Shown: piece by piece, positions 1-11,868 of the stretch
Layout: each line of letters opens with the position of its first letter
Position numbering within the stretch: position 1 is the first letter of the stretch
Assembly (NCBI RefSeq): GCF_001625305.1
Contig: NW_017804120.1
Span: forward strand, 1,895,095-1,959,094
Length of the DNA stretch: 64,000 nt
Reading direction: 5' to 3'
From: Branchiostoma belcheri
Lineage: Eukaryota > Chordata > Leptocardii > Amphioxiformes > Branchiostomatidae
The notes under the pieces: model-generated
Told to the model about the DNA's origin: nothing
Database searches by the model: none
Seen by the model: the letters and a program-made list of their open reading frames with translations, nothing else
Position numbers and translations under genes: made by a program

Positions 1-70
1 AGCCGACCCGCGGTCGGGCTGGCACCTCGGGCGATACGGAATACCCCGTGTTGTATTCTATATATACATG
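1..70. repeat. Fragment of a GC-rich dispersed repeat
   Basis: The first 62 bases closely match 35,676-35,717, sharing the segments GGGCTGG.ACCTCGGG and TACGGAATAC with a few substitutions. The left end is cut by the window edge. I see no coding potential and no termini, so the class is unknown. Confidence 0.5.
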
Positions 71-555
71 CAGATGTATATCCAGCTGCACGGGGCACAC
101 TATATAAAGACCGAAAGACGTGTTGGCTTGCTAACATCAGAGGTTGTCAGAGTGATTATGTCTAGATATGGAAGACGTCTAGTCTCTCTAGATAGATCCG
201 TCACTTCCCAGCTGTTTAAAGCCCCTGTCACAATTTCAGGACCTTCCCCCGGCAATGCCCCGAACACCAGCCGATCAAGATTGGCTGAAGTTCGGGAGCA
301 GTCTTGGCAGATTTAGGCCACGCTTAACGATCTATAAGAATTTTTTTATTAAATTTGAGTCAAATTTGTCAACCGAACATGCACAGGACCGCCCTACAAA
401 CCACTTCCCGGGACACCAGAGGACAGAACTACAGTCAAGGCAAGTTTAAAGCACCCTCTACGTGGTTTTGTTTAACATTTTCTCGGAATAGAGGCATTTT
501 CTGCGTACAACGACTACTCAAACCGGTGTGGGTAAATTAACTCAGCGTGCCTAAC
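71..555. other. No gene seen; 5' flank or 5' UTR of the retrotransposon
   Basis: Only short overlapping open frames without domain character occur here. Some of this stretch is probably the 5' UTR of the L1/Tx1-type element that follows, but no terminus or target-site duplication could be fixed. Confidence 0.4.
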
Positions 556-580
556 ATTGTTTACAAGTGCCACCATCAAC

Positions 581-1335
581 ATGCCACCTAAGAGAAACAA
601 CAACACTAACATAGATGAAGAAGTGCCAGTTAGTGTTGCTTTTATGAAGGAGATGTTAGAACAGCAAAAGGTCTACTACAAAGACCTTCTGGACCAGCAA
701 GAAAAAACTTTCATTCATTTGTACAAATAATCAAAGATTCAGCAAATCAAAGGATGGATAACCTCGTCAGAGAGATGCAAGACTTAAAAACAGCTTGAAT
801 TTCTCACAAGGAGAGATCAGTGACACGAAAGAAACAAGTGACAAGAATGCAGACAATTAAACAGCTGGAACAGAATATGATGACGTACAACACTGAAGTG
901 ACCGAGATGGCAAACAAGCTGGATTACATCGAGAACCAGTCCAGGAGGAACAATCTGATCTTCGACGGGATTAAAGACGACAGAAAAGAGACATGGGAAC
1001 AGTCCGAAACTAAGGTGAAAGAGGTACTGAGAAACAAGCTTCGCTTAAACACGGATAACATCGAAATCGAGCGAGCTCATCGCAACGGCAAGCCTGGGGA
1101 CCGACCACGCCCTATTGTGGTCAAGCTGCTTCGATACAAGGACAAACAGAACATTCTAAGGCAAGCGAAGATGCTCAAAGGAACACAGATCTTCATAAAC
1201 GAGGATTTTTCGGACAAAATCAGACAGAAGAGAAAAGATCTGCAACCGGCACTACGGGCGGCCAGGGAACGAGGACAGGTGGCCTATATACGGTTTGACA
1301 AACTGGTCATCTCCGACCGCAGGACTGATAACTAA
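581..1335 (+). pseudogene. L1-type ORF1 (RNA-binding protein), frameshifted
   Basis: A start codon at 581 follows a reasonable context and opens with MPPKRNNN. The frame closes at about 730, moves to a second frame through about 798 and then a third through about 857. The main body, 820-1335, runs to a stop at 1333. This segment has a coiled-coil-like heptad stretch, the motif IENQSRRNNLIFDG typical of the RRM-like domain of L1 ORF1 proteins, and a basic C-terminal domain (IERAHRNG, RPIVVKLLRYKDK). In this family the protein binds element RNA as a trimer. The damage means no intact product from this copy. Confidence 0.75.
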
Positions 1336-1422
1336 AACTGCACGGTATTTACCATATAGAACTCATGCCCTGTTATAATTTTTGTGTATGTGTATTTGTG
1401 TTATGTGTAATGAATCATCCAT

Positions 1423-4400
1423 ATGTCATCAAGAAATAATCTAACATCCAAGTTAACGCTTATTTCGTTAAATGTCAGAGGTTTGAATAACAGATTGAAA
1501 CGTCGAAACATATTTAGATGGATACACAACCAGAAAATTGATATTGTCTTCTTACAGGAGACATTTTCGGCAAAAGAAAATGAAAAACAATGGACTACTG
1601 AATGGGGCGGGAAAATAATTTTCAGTCATGGCACAACTCACGGGAAAGGGGTAATGATGCTATTTAATCCAAAGGTGGACACAGATTTCGAACAAATACT
1701 TCTTGACCCAAACGGTAGATATATCATGGCAAATGGTAAAGTAAACGATAACGATGTAAGTCTGATTAACCTTTACTCGCCAAACAAGAGAACAGAACAA
1801 GTGAAATTCTTTAAAGAAATAAACCAATTAGCTCAGGAAAACGCCAGTGGGACAGTTCTCATTGGAGGTGACTGTAATATTTCCCTTACAGAATTAGATA
1901 AAACGGGGGGAAGACCTATTGATGACAAGGATTCTGCAATCAAGGAACTAAATTGTTTACTGAATTCCTTGAATTTAGCTGATGTGTGGAGAGAAAAAAA
2001 TCCAGGCTGTCGACAGTATACTTGGCAAAAATGACGGTATAAAAATGACAGGTTAGATTAACTGGTTTGTACCTTATCATCCTGTACATCTAAGTGAATG
2101 CAGCATTAATGTAGCGCCTGTCCCTGATCATAGAGCTGTGATTATGACAATTGAATCCCCTAAACTCCAAAAAAGAGGGCCAGGTTTTTGGCGCTTCAAT
2201 AACTCATTGTTAGCAGATCAAACTTTTAATACACAAATGATAAATTTACTTTCAAATATTAAGGATAAACTAGAAGATACTCAAAAGCCAGGTCTACAGT
2301 GGGAAATAATTAAGATGGAAATAAGGTCACTCAGCATTCAATACTCTAAAAATAAAGCGCGTGCTTACAAAAACGAAGAGAAAGAATTAGAAGAACAACT
2401 TAACTGTTTGAATAAGGGAAACTGATGAAACGGACGATACTAGGAAAACAAAAGACTAATCTGTGAAATAAAAGAAAAATTACAAAGTATACAATATCAT
2501 AAAACTAAGGGTGCTATTATTAGAAGTAGAAGCAGATGGTATGAGCAGGGAGAAAGAAGTACAAAATACTTTTTCAATCTAGAAAAAAGAAACTACCAAG
2601 AAAAGATTATTACTTCTCTAACTTTGGAAGACGGCTCAACAACAACAAACCCTCAAACAATTTTATTAAAAGAAGCTGAATATTATGAAAAATTATACAC
2701 TTCCACAAACTGTGATCTTAACATAAATGAAGCAGCGTATTTCTTACATAACGATGGGGTAAAAAAGTTAGATGATGAACACAAGACCAGCTGCGAGGGT
2801 GAAATCAAAGAGTTTGAACTAAAAAAGGCACTACAGGCTCTATCCAAAAATAAAAACAAGGCGCCAGGATGTGACGGAATTACCATAGAATTCTATGTTA
2901 AGTATTGGGAATTACTAAAGACCTACCTAGTTAATGCAATTAACGAAGCGTACAATATAAACTCACTACCTATTTCACTTAGGCGTGGAGTAATAAGATT
3001 AATCCCCAAGAAAGGTTTAGACACAAGTAACTTAGACAACTGGCGGCCGATAAGTTTGCTTAACGTAGACTATAAAATCGTAAGTAAAGCGCTAACGCTG
3101 AGAATTGAACGTTTTCTTCCTTTCTTAATACATGAGGACCAAACTGGGTTTGTGAAACAGCGATATATAGGAACAAACATAAGACGTGTCTATGATATAA
3201 TAGAGGATTATGACAAAAAGAACAAACCTGGATTACTTATGTTCTTGGACTTTAAAAAGGCGTATGATAGTATTGAACACTCATTTATACTGAAGGCACT
3301 GGAAGCTGTAAATTTTGGAAATGACATAATCAGATGGGTCAAATTACTATATACAGATATAAAAAGTTGTGTGCTTAACAATAGCTTTATATCTCCTTGG
3401 TTTAATATTCATAGAGGTGTAAGACAGGGAGATCCACTGTCATCCAGTCTGTTTATAATTAGTGTTGAAATGTTAGCCTCAGCTATTAGAGCCGACGTAA
3501 ACATTAACGGTCTACAATTGTATGACAGGACACACAAATTATCCATGTATGCGGACGATATGACATCGTTACTCTTAGATATAGCTTCTGCACTGCACCT
3601 ATTAGATACTCTAAATCGGTTTAAAAAATGCAGTGGTCTCGATTTGAACTACGGAAAAACAGAAGCTCTCTGGATAGGCTCAAATAAAGAAAGACAAGAT
3701 AAACCACTACCCATTCGCTGGCCTGATGGTCCTATTAAAGCACTTGGTACACATTTTGGTCATGACAGACAAAGGTGTTATAAGGAAGACCTTGATAAAA
3801 ATTATGCAAAAATGGTGCAAGGATGTAATATATGGAAACAGCGAAATCTGACATTGATTGGCCGGATTTTGATTGTGAAAACCATTGGTATTTCCAAGTT
3901 GATATATATCTGTTCAGTTATGCATGTCCCTACCCATTTTGTAAAACAAGTAAATGGATATATATTCAGGTACATCTGGCGAGAAAAAACTCCAAAAGTA
4001 AAAATGAAGACACTGATTGGCAACAAATGTCAAGGTGGGCTTAAAATGATTGATTTTAATATAATGAAATAAAGCTCTAAAAGCTATATGGATCAAAAGA
4101 TTTATAACTGAACCCGTCAAAAGAAAAAGAATACTTGTTTGCAAGATGGGGAGGCTTCTTGTGTTCCGATGTAATTACTCCACTTCACTGTTAAATCTTA
4201 ATGACATGCCACCATTCTACAAAGATATTGTAACTGCCTGGGAAGAAATTATCCATTATGAACCAAAAACACACAGACAGATATGCTCACAAGTCCTGTG
4301 GAATAATAGGTATATTTTAGTCGAGAATGTACCAGTGTTTTACAAAAGCTGGATAGATGCTGGCATTATTTGTGTAAATGATTTGTTGTATGGGGATGGA

Positions 4401-5114
4401 TCATTTCTAACAATCAATGACTTACATAATCTATATGGTATAACCATGGATTCAAAGCAAATAATGAAATACAATTCTATAAGAGTAGCCATTCCTAAAA
4501 AGTGGAAAGATATAATTAAAAACAATGGAAGAAAATACACCCCTAACAACATTATTGAATATACCGAAAAGATACATCCCTTAACAACAACATGCAAACA
4601 ATTATATGATATTCTTATTCAGAAACAAGTTGTGCCTCCAAGTAGAGAATCAGAAATTATACAAAAAATTGGTAAAGACAACACCGAGAGAGCCTATACT
4701 GCTGCTTTTGTTGCTACAAGGGAAACCAAATTACAATGTTTTCAGTATAAGATTATCCATCACTACCTGGCTACAAATAGTTGGCTAAGAAAAACAAATC
4801 TGGTACAAACGGATCGATGTAACAATTGCACAGATAAGCACACTATTGAACATTTATTCTTGTATTGTAAAGAAGCAAAAAAATTTTGGAAAGAATTCTG
4901 TTACTGGTGGAAACGATGTACAAAACAAGACCTAATTGTAGACGAGAAGATGATTATTTACGGTATAATTGACAATCCTCGCCATGTTAGTGCACTTGCA
5001 CACTGTCTCCTTATCGCTAAATATTGTATTTACACATGCTTCATAACAAACTGTAAACCAAAACTCTCAATTTTCAAGCACAGACTAAAATCAAATTATA
5101 GAAATGGACGATAA
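1423..5114 (+). pseudogene. ORF2: endonuclease plus reverse transcriptase, disrupted
   Basis: Residues from 1423-2034 form an APE-type endonuclease with LNVRGLNN, the catalytic LQET and the GGDCNI motif. The frame ends at 2034 just after QYTW. A linker piece lies at 2138-2425 and the reverse transcriptase at 2624-4072, with NWRPISLLN, DQTGF, FLDFKKAYDS, RQGDPLS and the active-site YADD at about 3548. A further break separates 4146-5114, which ends with a C-x2-C...H...C cluster (CNNC, EHLFLYC) as in L1/Tx1 elements. In intact members ORF2 nicks the target and primes reverse transcription there. Three breaks make this copy a pseudogene. Confidence 0.85.
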
Positions 5115-5390
5115 TGAACAATGGGAACATTTTATGTGATATCATTATATATATAGACAATTCCCAGATAACGTTACCTTAAAAACTGTCCTTGATATAT
5201 CATCCCACACGATTGTACATGTATGTCAACTATGTATATCTTTTTAATGTAACATTGTGAATATTAATAAAGTTTGAAAAAATCTAAAAAAAATTAAAAA
5301 AAAAAAAAATACAAGCGAAATATAATACAAAGCAAACAAAAATGTTGATCGCTGATACTGAAATACTCCCTTCTTTGTATTTCATTTTAG

Positions 5391-8300
5391 AAAGGACCAC
5401 TATCCCAACGACGGCCCATCCTACAACCAAACTTACTGTCTTCACCACCATTCCAACGACGAAGCACCCTACAACGCAGTTCACCACCATCCAAACGACA
5501 AAGAATTCTACAACCGCTCAAGTCACCACAATTCCCACGACGAATCATCCTACAACTCAGTTCACCACATTTCCAACAACTGTGAATCATACAACGCAAA
5601 ACCTTACTACTGAACGAACAACGCAGCAATCGACTCAGGTGACGACAGAAGAAACAACTACGGTCTACAACGGCTCAAGTCACCACGATTCCCACGACGA
5701 ATCATCCTACAACGCACTTCACAACCATTCCAACGACGGTGGATCCTACAACGCAAAAGCATACGACTGAAAGGTCTACGCTGCTTACTACGCAGGTTAC
5801 TACAGAACAAACTACAAGACCAACTACTGTAGGGACTACAGACGAGACAACAAGACAGACTACTGTGGGAACTACAGACGTGACAACCAAACAAACTACA
5901 AGGCCAACTACTGTGGGCACTACAGAAGAGACAACCAAACAAACTACAAGGCCAACTACTGTGGGAACTACAGACGAGACAACCAAACAAACTACTGTAG
6001 GAACTACAGACGAGACAACCAAACAAACTACTGTAGGAACTACAGAAGAGACAACGAAACAAACTACAAGGCCAACTACTGTAGGAACTACAGACGAGAC
6101 AACCAAACAAACTACAAGGCCAACTACTGTAGGAACTACAGACGAGACAACCAAACAAACTACTGTAGGGACTACAGAAGAGACAACCAAACAAACTACA
6201 AGGCAAACTACTGTAGGGACTACAGAAGAGACAACCAAACAAACTAAAAGGCCAACTACTGTAGTCACTACAGAAGAGACAACCAAACAAACTACAGTGC
6301 CAACTAGTGTAGTTCCTACAGAAGAGACAACCAAACAAACTACAAGGCCAACTACTGTGGGAACTACAGAAGATACAGTGCCAACCACTGAGGGGACGAC
6401 ACAAAAGACGACACAAGAAACGACTTCCCAAACAACTGTCTTACCAACGGCTGTACCAACGACACAAATTACAACACAGCCACCAAAAACTCAGTTCACA
6501 ACGGAAGTAACTACAATTATACCAACCACTGATACTACAACGAAACAAACAACTCGACAATCTACTCAAACTACAATACCAACGACCACATTGCGATCTA
6601 CACAGCCTACAACGGTGTCAACAATGCTCTTACCAACAGGTGTACCAACCACACACGTTACAACGCTTCCAACAACTCAGTCCACTACTGAACAAACTAC
6701 GGTGCCAACCACCAAGGGGACGACGCAAAAGACGACACAAGAAACGACTTCACAAACAACTGTCTTCCCAACGGCTGTACCAACGACGCAAATTACAACA
6801 CAGCCACCAAAATCGCAGTTCAGTACGGAAAAAACTACAGTAGTGCCAACCACTGAGGGGTCGACACAAGAAACGACGATCCAAACAACGATCTTCCCAA
6901 CGGCTGCACCAACGACGCAAATTACAACACAGCCACCAAAATCGCAGTTCACAACGGAGCAAACTACAACGTTAACCACTGAGGAGACGACACAAGAAAC
7001 GACTTCCCAAACAACGCTCTTCCCAACGGCTGCACCAACGACGCAAATTACAACACAGCCACCAAAAACTCAGTTCACAACGGAACAAACTACAGTGACA
7101 ACCACCGAGGGGTCGACACAAGATACGACGATCCAAACAACGATCTCCCCAACGGCTGTACCAACGACGCACGTTACAACACAGCCACCAAAAACTCAGT
7201 TCACTACGAAACAAACTACAACCACAGAGGAGACTACACAAGATACGGTGATCCAAACAACGCTCTTCCCAACGGTTGTACCAACGACGCAAATAACAAC
7301 ACAACCACCAAAATCGAAGTTCAGTACAGAACAAACTACAGTGCCAACCACCGAGGGGTCGACACAAGATACGACGATCCAAACAACGATCTTCCCAACG
7401 GCTGTACCAACGACGCACTTTACAACACGGCCACCAAAAACTCAATTCACTACGGAACAAACTACAACCACGGAGGAGACTACACAAGATACGGTGATCC
7501 AAACAACACTCTTCCCAACGGTTGTACCAACGACACACGTTACAACACAGCCACCAAAAACTCAGTCCACAACGGAACAAACTACAACCACTGAGGAGAC
7601 AACACAAGATATGACAATCCAAACAACACTCTTCCCAACGGCTGTACCAACGACACAAATTACAACAGAGCCACCAAAACCTCAATTCACTACGGAACAA
7701 ACTACAACCACCGATGAGACAACACAAGATACGACGATCCAAACAACACTCTTTCCAACGGTTGTACCAACGACACACGTTACAACAGAGCCACCAAAGC
7801 GTAAGTTCACTATGGAGCAAACTACAGCGCCACAAACTACAGTGCCAACCACCGAGGAGACGACGATTCAAACAACACTGTTCCCAACGGCTGTACCAAC
7901 GACACATGTCACAACGATCTCACCAACAACTCAGCCAACGACAGAGAGAACCACTGTGGGGACTGCAGGTAAGACAGCACAAGCGCCACCAGCGACAAGT
8001 ACAGAACATACAACGCCACATAGTCACACAGCAAACTTCACGACCGACGCCCGAGACGACCACAGTACGAACAACACAAGCAAGCAACATCTTAGCTTAC
8101 TACGGAGCAAGCTTCCGCCGACCACTGTAGTTGCAGAGAGAACGAAAGACACTCGGAAGCTAAAATAGGCAGCTAAAGACAACGACTCAAATGACAACGC
8201 AACAACCAAACGCAATATTTACCAAGGCAAAGGCACAACTAGAGACTCTTAAATATAGAAACGAACTGCTTTTAGTACAAAAGAAACTACGCGACCAACA

Positions 8301-8526
8301 TTTCAGAGGAAAACTAGGAAAGAGACTACTCAGCTAACTACAGACAGAACAACCTCACATTCCTCACAAGTAGCTAAAGGAAATACTTCAAAACCGACCT
8401 CAATAAGTACTGCAGAATCAACAACGTTAACGACATTAACCTCACAGACGCCACAACTTAGAACCACGGGCATAGTAACAACGACCCGAACGAAAATAAC
8501 GTTGCTGTCTGCTCTTTCAAAAGCAG
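5391..8526 (+). CDS. Thr-rich mucin-like repeat protein, part of a gene, frame broken
   Basis: A splice acceptor (TTTCATTTTAG) at 5390 opens a Thr/Pro/Ser array. The frame from 5391 stays open to about 5,660, shifts by one base, continues in the frame read at 5739-8168, and shifts again near 8,030. Thr-rich coding then continues to a possible donor at 8526 (GCAG|GTAC). Composition (TTQITTQPPKTQFTTEQTT-like units) is that of secreted or cell-surface mucin domains, which are heavily O-glycosylated. No signal peptide, EGF, VWD or membrane segment is visible, so the ends of the protein lie in exons I could not identify. The breaks could be real decay or sequencing error in a repeat array. Confidence 0.55.
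5816..6370 (+). repeat. Coding tandem array, 12/16-residue units (TTVGTTEETTKQ type)
   Basis: About fourteen units of 36 or 48 bases alternate around ACTACAGAAGAGACAACC. The longer units add TTRP. All lengths are multiples of three, so unit gain or loss keeps the frame. Confidence 0.85.
6390..7950 (+). repeat. Coding tandem array, ~41-43-residue units (PTTQITTQPPK type)
   Basis: About ten to eleven units of roughly 120-140 bases share the order PTxxPTTQITTQPPK, TQFTTEQTT and TTEETTQDTTIQ. Units differ by substitutions and by small in-frame losses, such as a missing VPTTE block in several copies. Confidence 0.8.
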
Positions 8527-8765
8527 GTACTTCATCGTCATTGGATTAGAAGAAAGGAGATTCGGCAGGCAGATACATTCTGGACAGACCACGGGATGTC
8601 GTGCGTTTAGCGGGTCATTGGTTGGTACTCTGCGCGGGTAATGTTCGCCCTTGGTCTTGCACAGCCGAAGCGCTGGAAAAAAACGCATCCTCCTTTCCCA
8701 GTGCTTGTCTTGTTTGCTTTGCTATCAGCACACACCACACTCATGCCTGTCTCTATCAAACATGT
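8527..8765. other. Unassigned stretch between mucin array and minisatellite
   Basis: Open frames exist on both strands (8458-8688 on -, 8601-8819 on +), but neither shows a recognisable domain and both are bounded by repeats. I see no supportable gene. Confidence 0.3.
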
Positions 8766-9400
8766 GCCGGTGTAGCTAGCTGTTCTACAGGTCCAGAGGA
8801 TGACGGTGTAGTTGTGTAGCTGTTCTACAGGTTCAGAGGATGCTGGTGTAGTGTGTAGCTATTCTACAGGCCCAGAGGATGCCGGTGTAGTGTGTAGCTG
8901 TTCTACAGGTCCAGAGGATGCCGGTGTAAGTGTCTAGCTGTTCTACAGGTCCAGAGGATGCCGGTGTAAGTGTGTAGCTGTTCTACAGGTCCAGAGGATG
9001 CCGGTGTAGTGTGTAGCTGTTCTACAGGTCCAGAGGATGCCGGTGTAGTGTGTAGCTGTTCTACAGGTCCAGAGGATGCCGGTGTAAGTGTGTAGCTGTT
9101 CTACAGTCCAGACGATGCCAGTGTGAGTGGTGTAGCTACTCTACAGGTCCAGAGGATGCCGGTGTAAGTGTGTAGCTTTTCTACAGGTCCAGAGGATGTC
9201 GGTGTAGTGGTGTAGCTGTTCTACAGGTCCAGAGGATGTCGGTGGAGTGTCTAGCTGTTCTACAGGTCCAGAGGATGCCGGTGTAGCTGTTCTACAGGTT
9301 CAGAAGATGCCGCTGGAGTTCCTTTCGTGTAGCTGCCCTACAGGTCCAGAGAATGCCGGTGTGTTTAGCTTTTCTAAGGGTCCAGAGGATGGTGGTGTAG
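8766..9400. repeat. Minisatellite, ~40-bp unit, about 15 copies
   Basis: The unit GTAGCTGTTCTACAGGTCCA followed by GAGGATGCCGGTGTA repeats tandemly with 36-45 bp spacing and scattered substitutions. The first copies begin at about 8,768 and the last degenerate copies end near 9,395. Several copies carry in-frame stops, so it is not coding. Confidence 0.9.
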
Positions 9401-10500
9401 TTCCTGTCGTGTAGCAGTGGCAGTGGATACAGTGTACTTGTGGACAGATGGTGAGTATACACAGTCGTCTAAACACATGTAGACATAATACACGCATCTC
9501 TTATCTACCTAAACAAGTCTACCGGGGAGTCTAGTTGAACTGGCGGTGGACCGAAGGGAGCCCTCCCAAATCATGATAGATTCGACACCGGGCTACTTGC
9601 GTCATTGCCCTTTGTTATGGACTTGCAGACAGGAATGTAGAATAGAGATAATCATCATTTTGTTCTTCTTATCGGTTGTTATAGATTGTCCAGTGCTCAA
9701 TGTTTGGCAACAATGGGCTGTGAGCCGAATACTAGTAGTAGCTGACCTCTCCCAACACCAACATTGGTCCGACCTACTCTAACCATTTGTAGGGTTGTCG
9801 GGAATTCGACTAGTGTTCGGGAGGCCACATTCGTGAATGTGTATGTGACAGGGGCTTTAAAAGGCTAGGCATCTAACGCAATTTCAGGGCGGCAAAACTG
9901 GAAACATTCTGAATAAGGCAATCTGTACAATATTGACGCATTCTATCCCACATTAGCACATTTCAATCAGTATTTCATACTTTAGGCATTTAAAACTGCA
10001 GAAACAAGCCCCAAGATAAAGTCCTTGTTTTCGGGGTGGTACCCTAAAATGAAATGGTCCTTCCAGTAACCGTTCATCGTCAGAATCTTGGGAATTTTTG
10101 CTCCACGAATGTGGATATACATTTGGGCAGTGTTGTTTCAACTTAGTATGTTGATATGATAGGTCACTAGAATATTGACTTGTATCCAAGCCCTAAAAAC
10201 TGCACTGGATGCCTTTAATCGACTCCCAGATCAACATGCGTCACCGTACATTTTGTCGTCGGTAGGGTGGGTACCAAAAACGACATGTCATTTTGGGTGT
10301 GCCCTTGAGAACACAATGATACGCGCGTCAGCGATACGCATCGACGAAAAACTACCCATTACGTGCGCTAATGTCTACACCCATTCGATCCATATCAACT
10401 AACATTTGCCAGACCCTGTTCAAGAAACACGCACACCAAATGACAGAAAAGGTCCCCGTCAGTATTTATCGAGATGGAAGACCGATTCTAAAGCCCCGCC
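9401..10500. other. Spacer, no gene seen
   Basis: Only short frames without domain character are present. The base composition is unremarkable and no terminal repeats were found. Confidence 0.4.
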
Positions 10501-10520
10501 CACCTACGTAAAACATAGAA

Positions 10521-10600
10521 ATGCAAATATGTGACGGACATGCAGCCGCTCTCTTATTGGTCAAACCAATAATTGCCATTCGCTCATTGGTTTAGCAGTT
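10521..10600 (+). promoter_or_regulatory. Octamer plus three CCAAT-type boxes
   Basis: An octamer ATGCAAAT at 10,521-10,528 is followed by ATTGG at about 10,556, CCAAT at about 10,566 and ATTGG at about 10,586. CCAAT boxes bind NF-Y and the octamer binds POU factors. Such clusters mark strong, often cell-cycle-linked promoters such as those of histone H2B genes. About 100 bp downstream is a good splice donor (TTG|GTAAGTC at 10,691), as expected for a first exon on +. No histone frame follows. Function is inferred from motifs only. Confidence 0.4.
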
Positions 10601-10619
10601 GATAGTGAACATTTCTACC

Positions 10620-11680
10620 CTGGTAGGTGAGGACATCTAGCGAGCATCCCCTGCAGTGCAACACGATCGTGGCACATCGATATTACATTGGTAAGTCGTC
10701 ACAGAAATTAATCTACAATGTGGGAAAATCATTCTATTCCTTCAACTTATATTCATTTTCTGTTCAAGCAATATCTGATAACGTTTGATTTTTCAGTTTC
10801 TATGTATAAGCTCTAATATTAAAAGCTGTAATATTTGTATTTCTTTGCATGACCAGGCGGTTATCCCAACGAAAAATGGTGTCCAACACGTCCGTAATTC
10901 GGAGATCATCCGCATGATGGCGTTCATGTCTGGTCACCACAACGAAACTATGCGCTATGACAACCTCAATCTTTACCGAGCCGGTATCGTTATGGAAAAA
11001 AATTCTCCGAGAAGATTGTTCTTGAGATTTTCCGAACATAGACAGACGTCTTAGACGGTCTAAGATAAGCAGAATATCTTCTGTATTGTCGAGTACTCGA
11101 GTGTTTTAGTGCTTGGTGGTCCTATATATATCAAAACACAAAGCACTAGTCTCTCGCTCACAAAACCTTACTTATGCTGAATCATAACTTTATTCCTCAA
11201 TAGCAGCTACACAAGTGTGCAAGGTTTAAAAATAGAGCAGGTAAACGTTGTCAACATTTTCAAATTTCAGTGCTAAGTATTTTCTGTAATTGTCCACAAT
11301 GTAAACTAATGACCATAATCTCGTAAACTTTTGGATATTCAAAGCAGCGTGCAGTTAATCAAAAAATCGTCCAGTCCTTCAAACAAACTCTGGACAACGC
11401 TCGATATCAAACAATCTGTACGTAATAAATGACCTGTCTTCATTGTACATGACTTATTATATGTATGTATTACTTGATCCTGCCAAATAGCTTTAGGATA
11501 GCTTTTATCGTTGCTTACCTGACGAAACGCTCGTGTGGTGGTGATATTCACATGTAGGCTGTAACTTTGACTTTTCAGATAGACATCTCTAATTCCTATA
11601 TACAAGATTCCAAATGAAATCATTGAACTCTATCTTTGCCGTGAAATGTGAAATATGTACAATAAAATGTGCACTTGATG
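10620..11680 (+). other. Candidate two-exon transcript, small ORF or non-coding
   Basis: A possible first exon ends at the donor at 10,691 and a possible second exon starts after the acceptor GACCAG at 10,856. In it a frame open to 11,054 contains MMAFMSGHHNETMRYDN and ends at TAG. From its ATG at 10,914 it encodes about 46 residues that I do not recognise. AATAAA lies at about 11,662. The unit could be a long non-coding RNA, or chance. Confidence 0.25.
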
Positions 11681-11868
11681 AGTTGAGCGTGTTTTTCTTT
11701 TCACTGTTCTGTAAAGCAGCATTTTTGTTCTTGCAGCATATGGATTATTCCACATTTAGAATATAAAATGTTGTTTACGGCATAATTACACAACGCCAAG
11801 TCAATGTATAAGTCTTAGCCTTCCTGGCTTAACCAACCAACATGGCGGCCTGTGACGTCATCGGCACC

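Larger units (their letters stand above)
556..5312 (+). mobile_element. L1/Tx1-type non-LTR retrotransposon, nearly full length, frame-damaged
   Basis: The element carries an L1-type ORF1, then an ORF2 with apurinic endonuclease, reverse transcriptase and a C-terminal cysteine/histidine cluster, in the order usual for the L1/Tx1 group. The 3' end has AATAAA at about 5,267 and an A-rich tail to about 5,312. At least three frame breaks are visible in ORF1 and three in ORF2, so this copy is not autonomous. It ends about 80 bp before the splice acceptor of the Thr-rich array, so it appears to lie in that gene's preceding intron or 5' flank. The clade assignment rests on domain order and motif style, not on a tree. 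Confidence 0.85.

Noticed and set aside
5387..7907. Long open frames on - across the Thr-rich array (Cys/Trp- or Val-rich products)
   Set aside because: They are reverse-strand shadows of the low-complexity ACN-codon array; composition follows the repeat and no start, splice signal or domain supports them.
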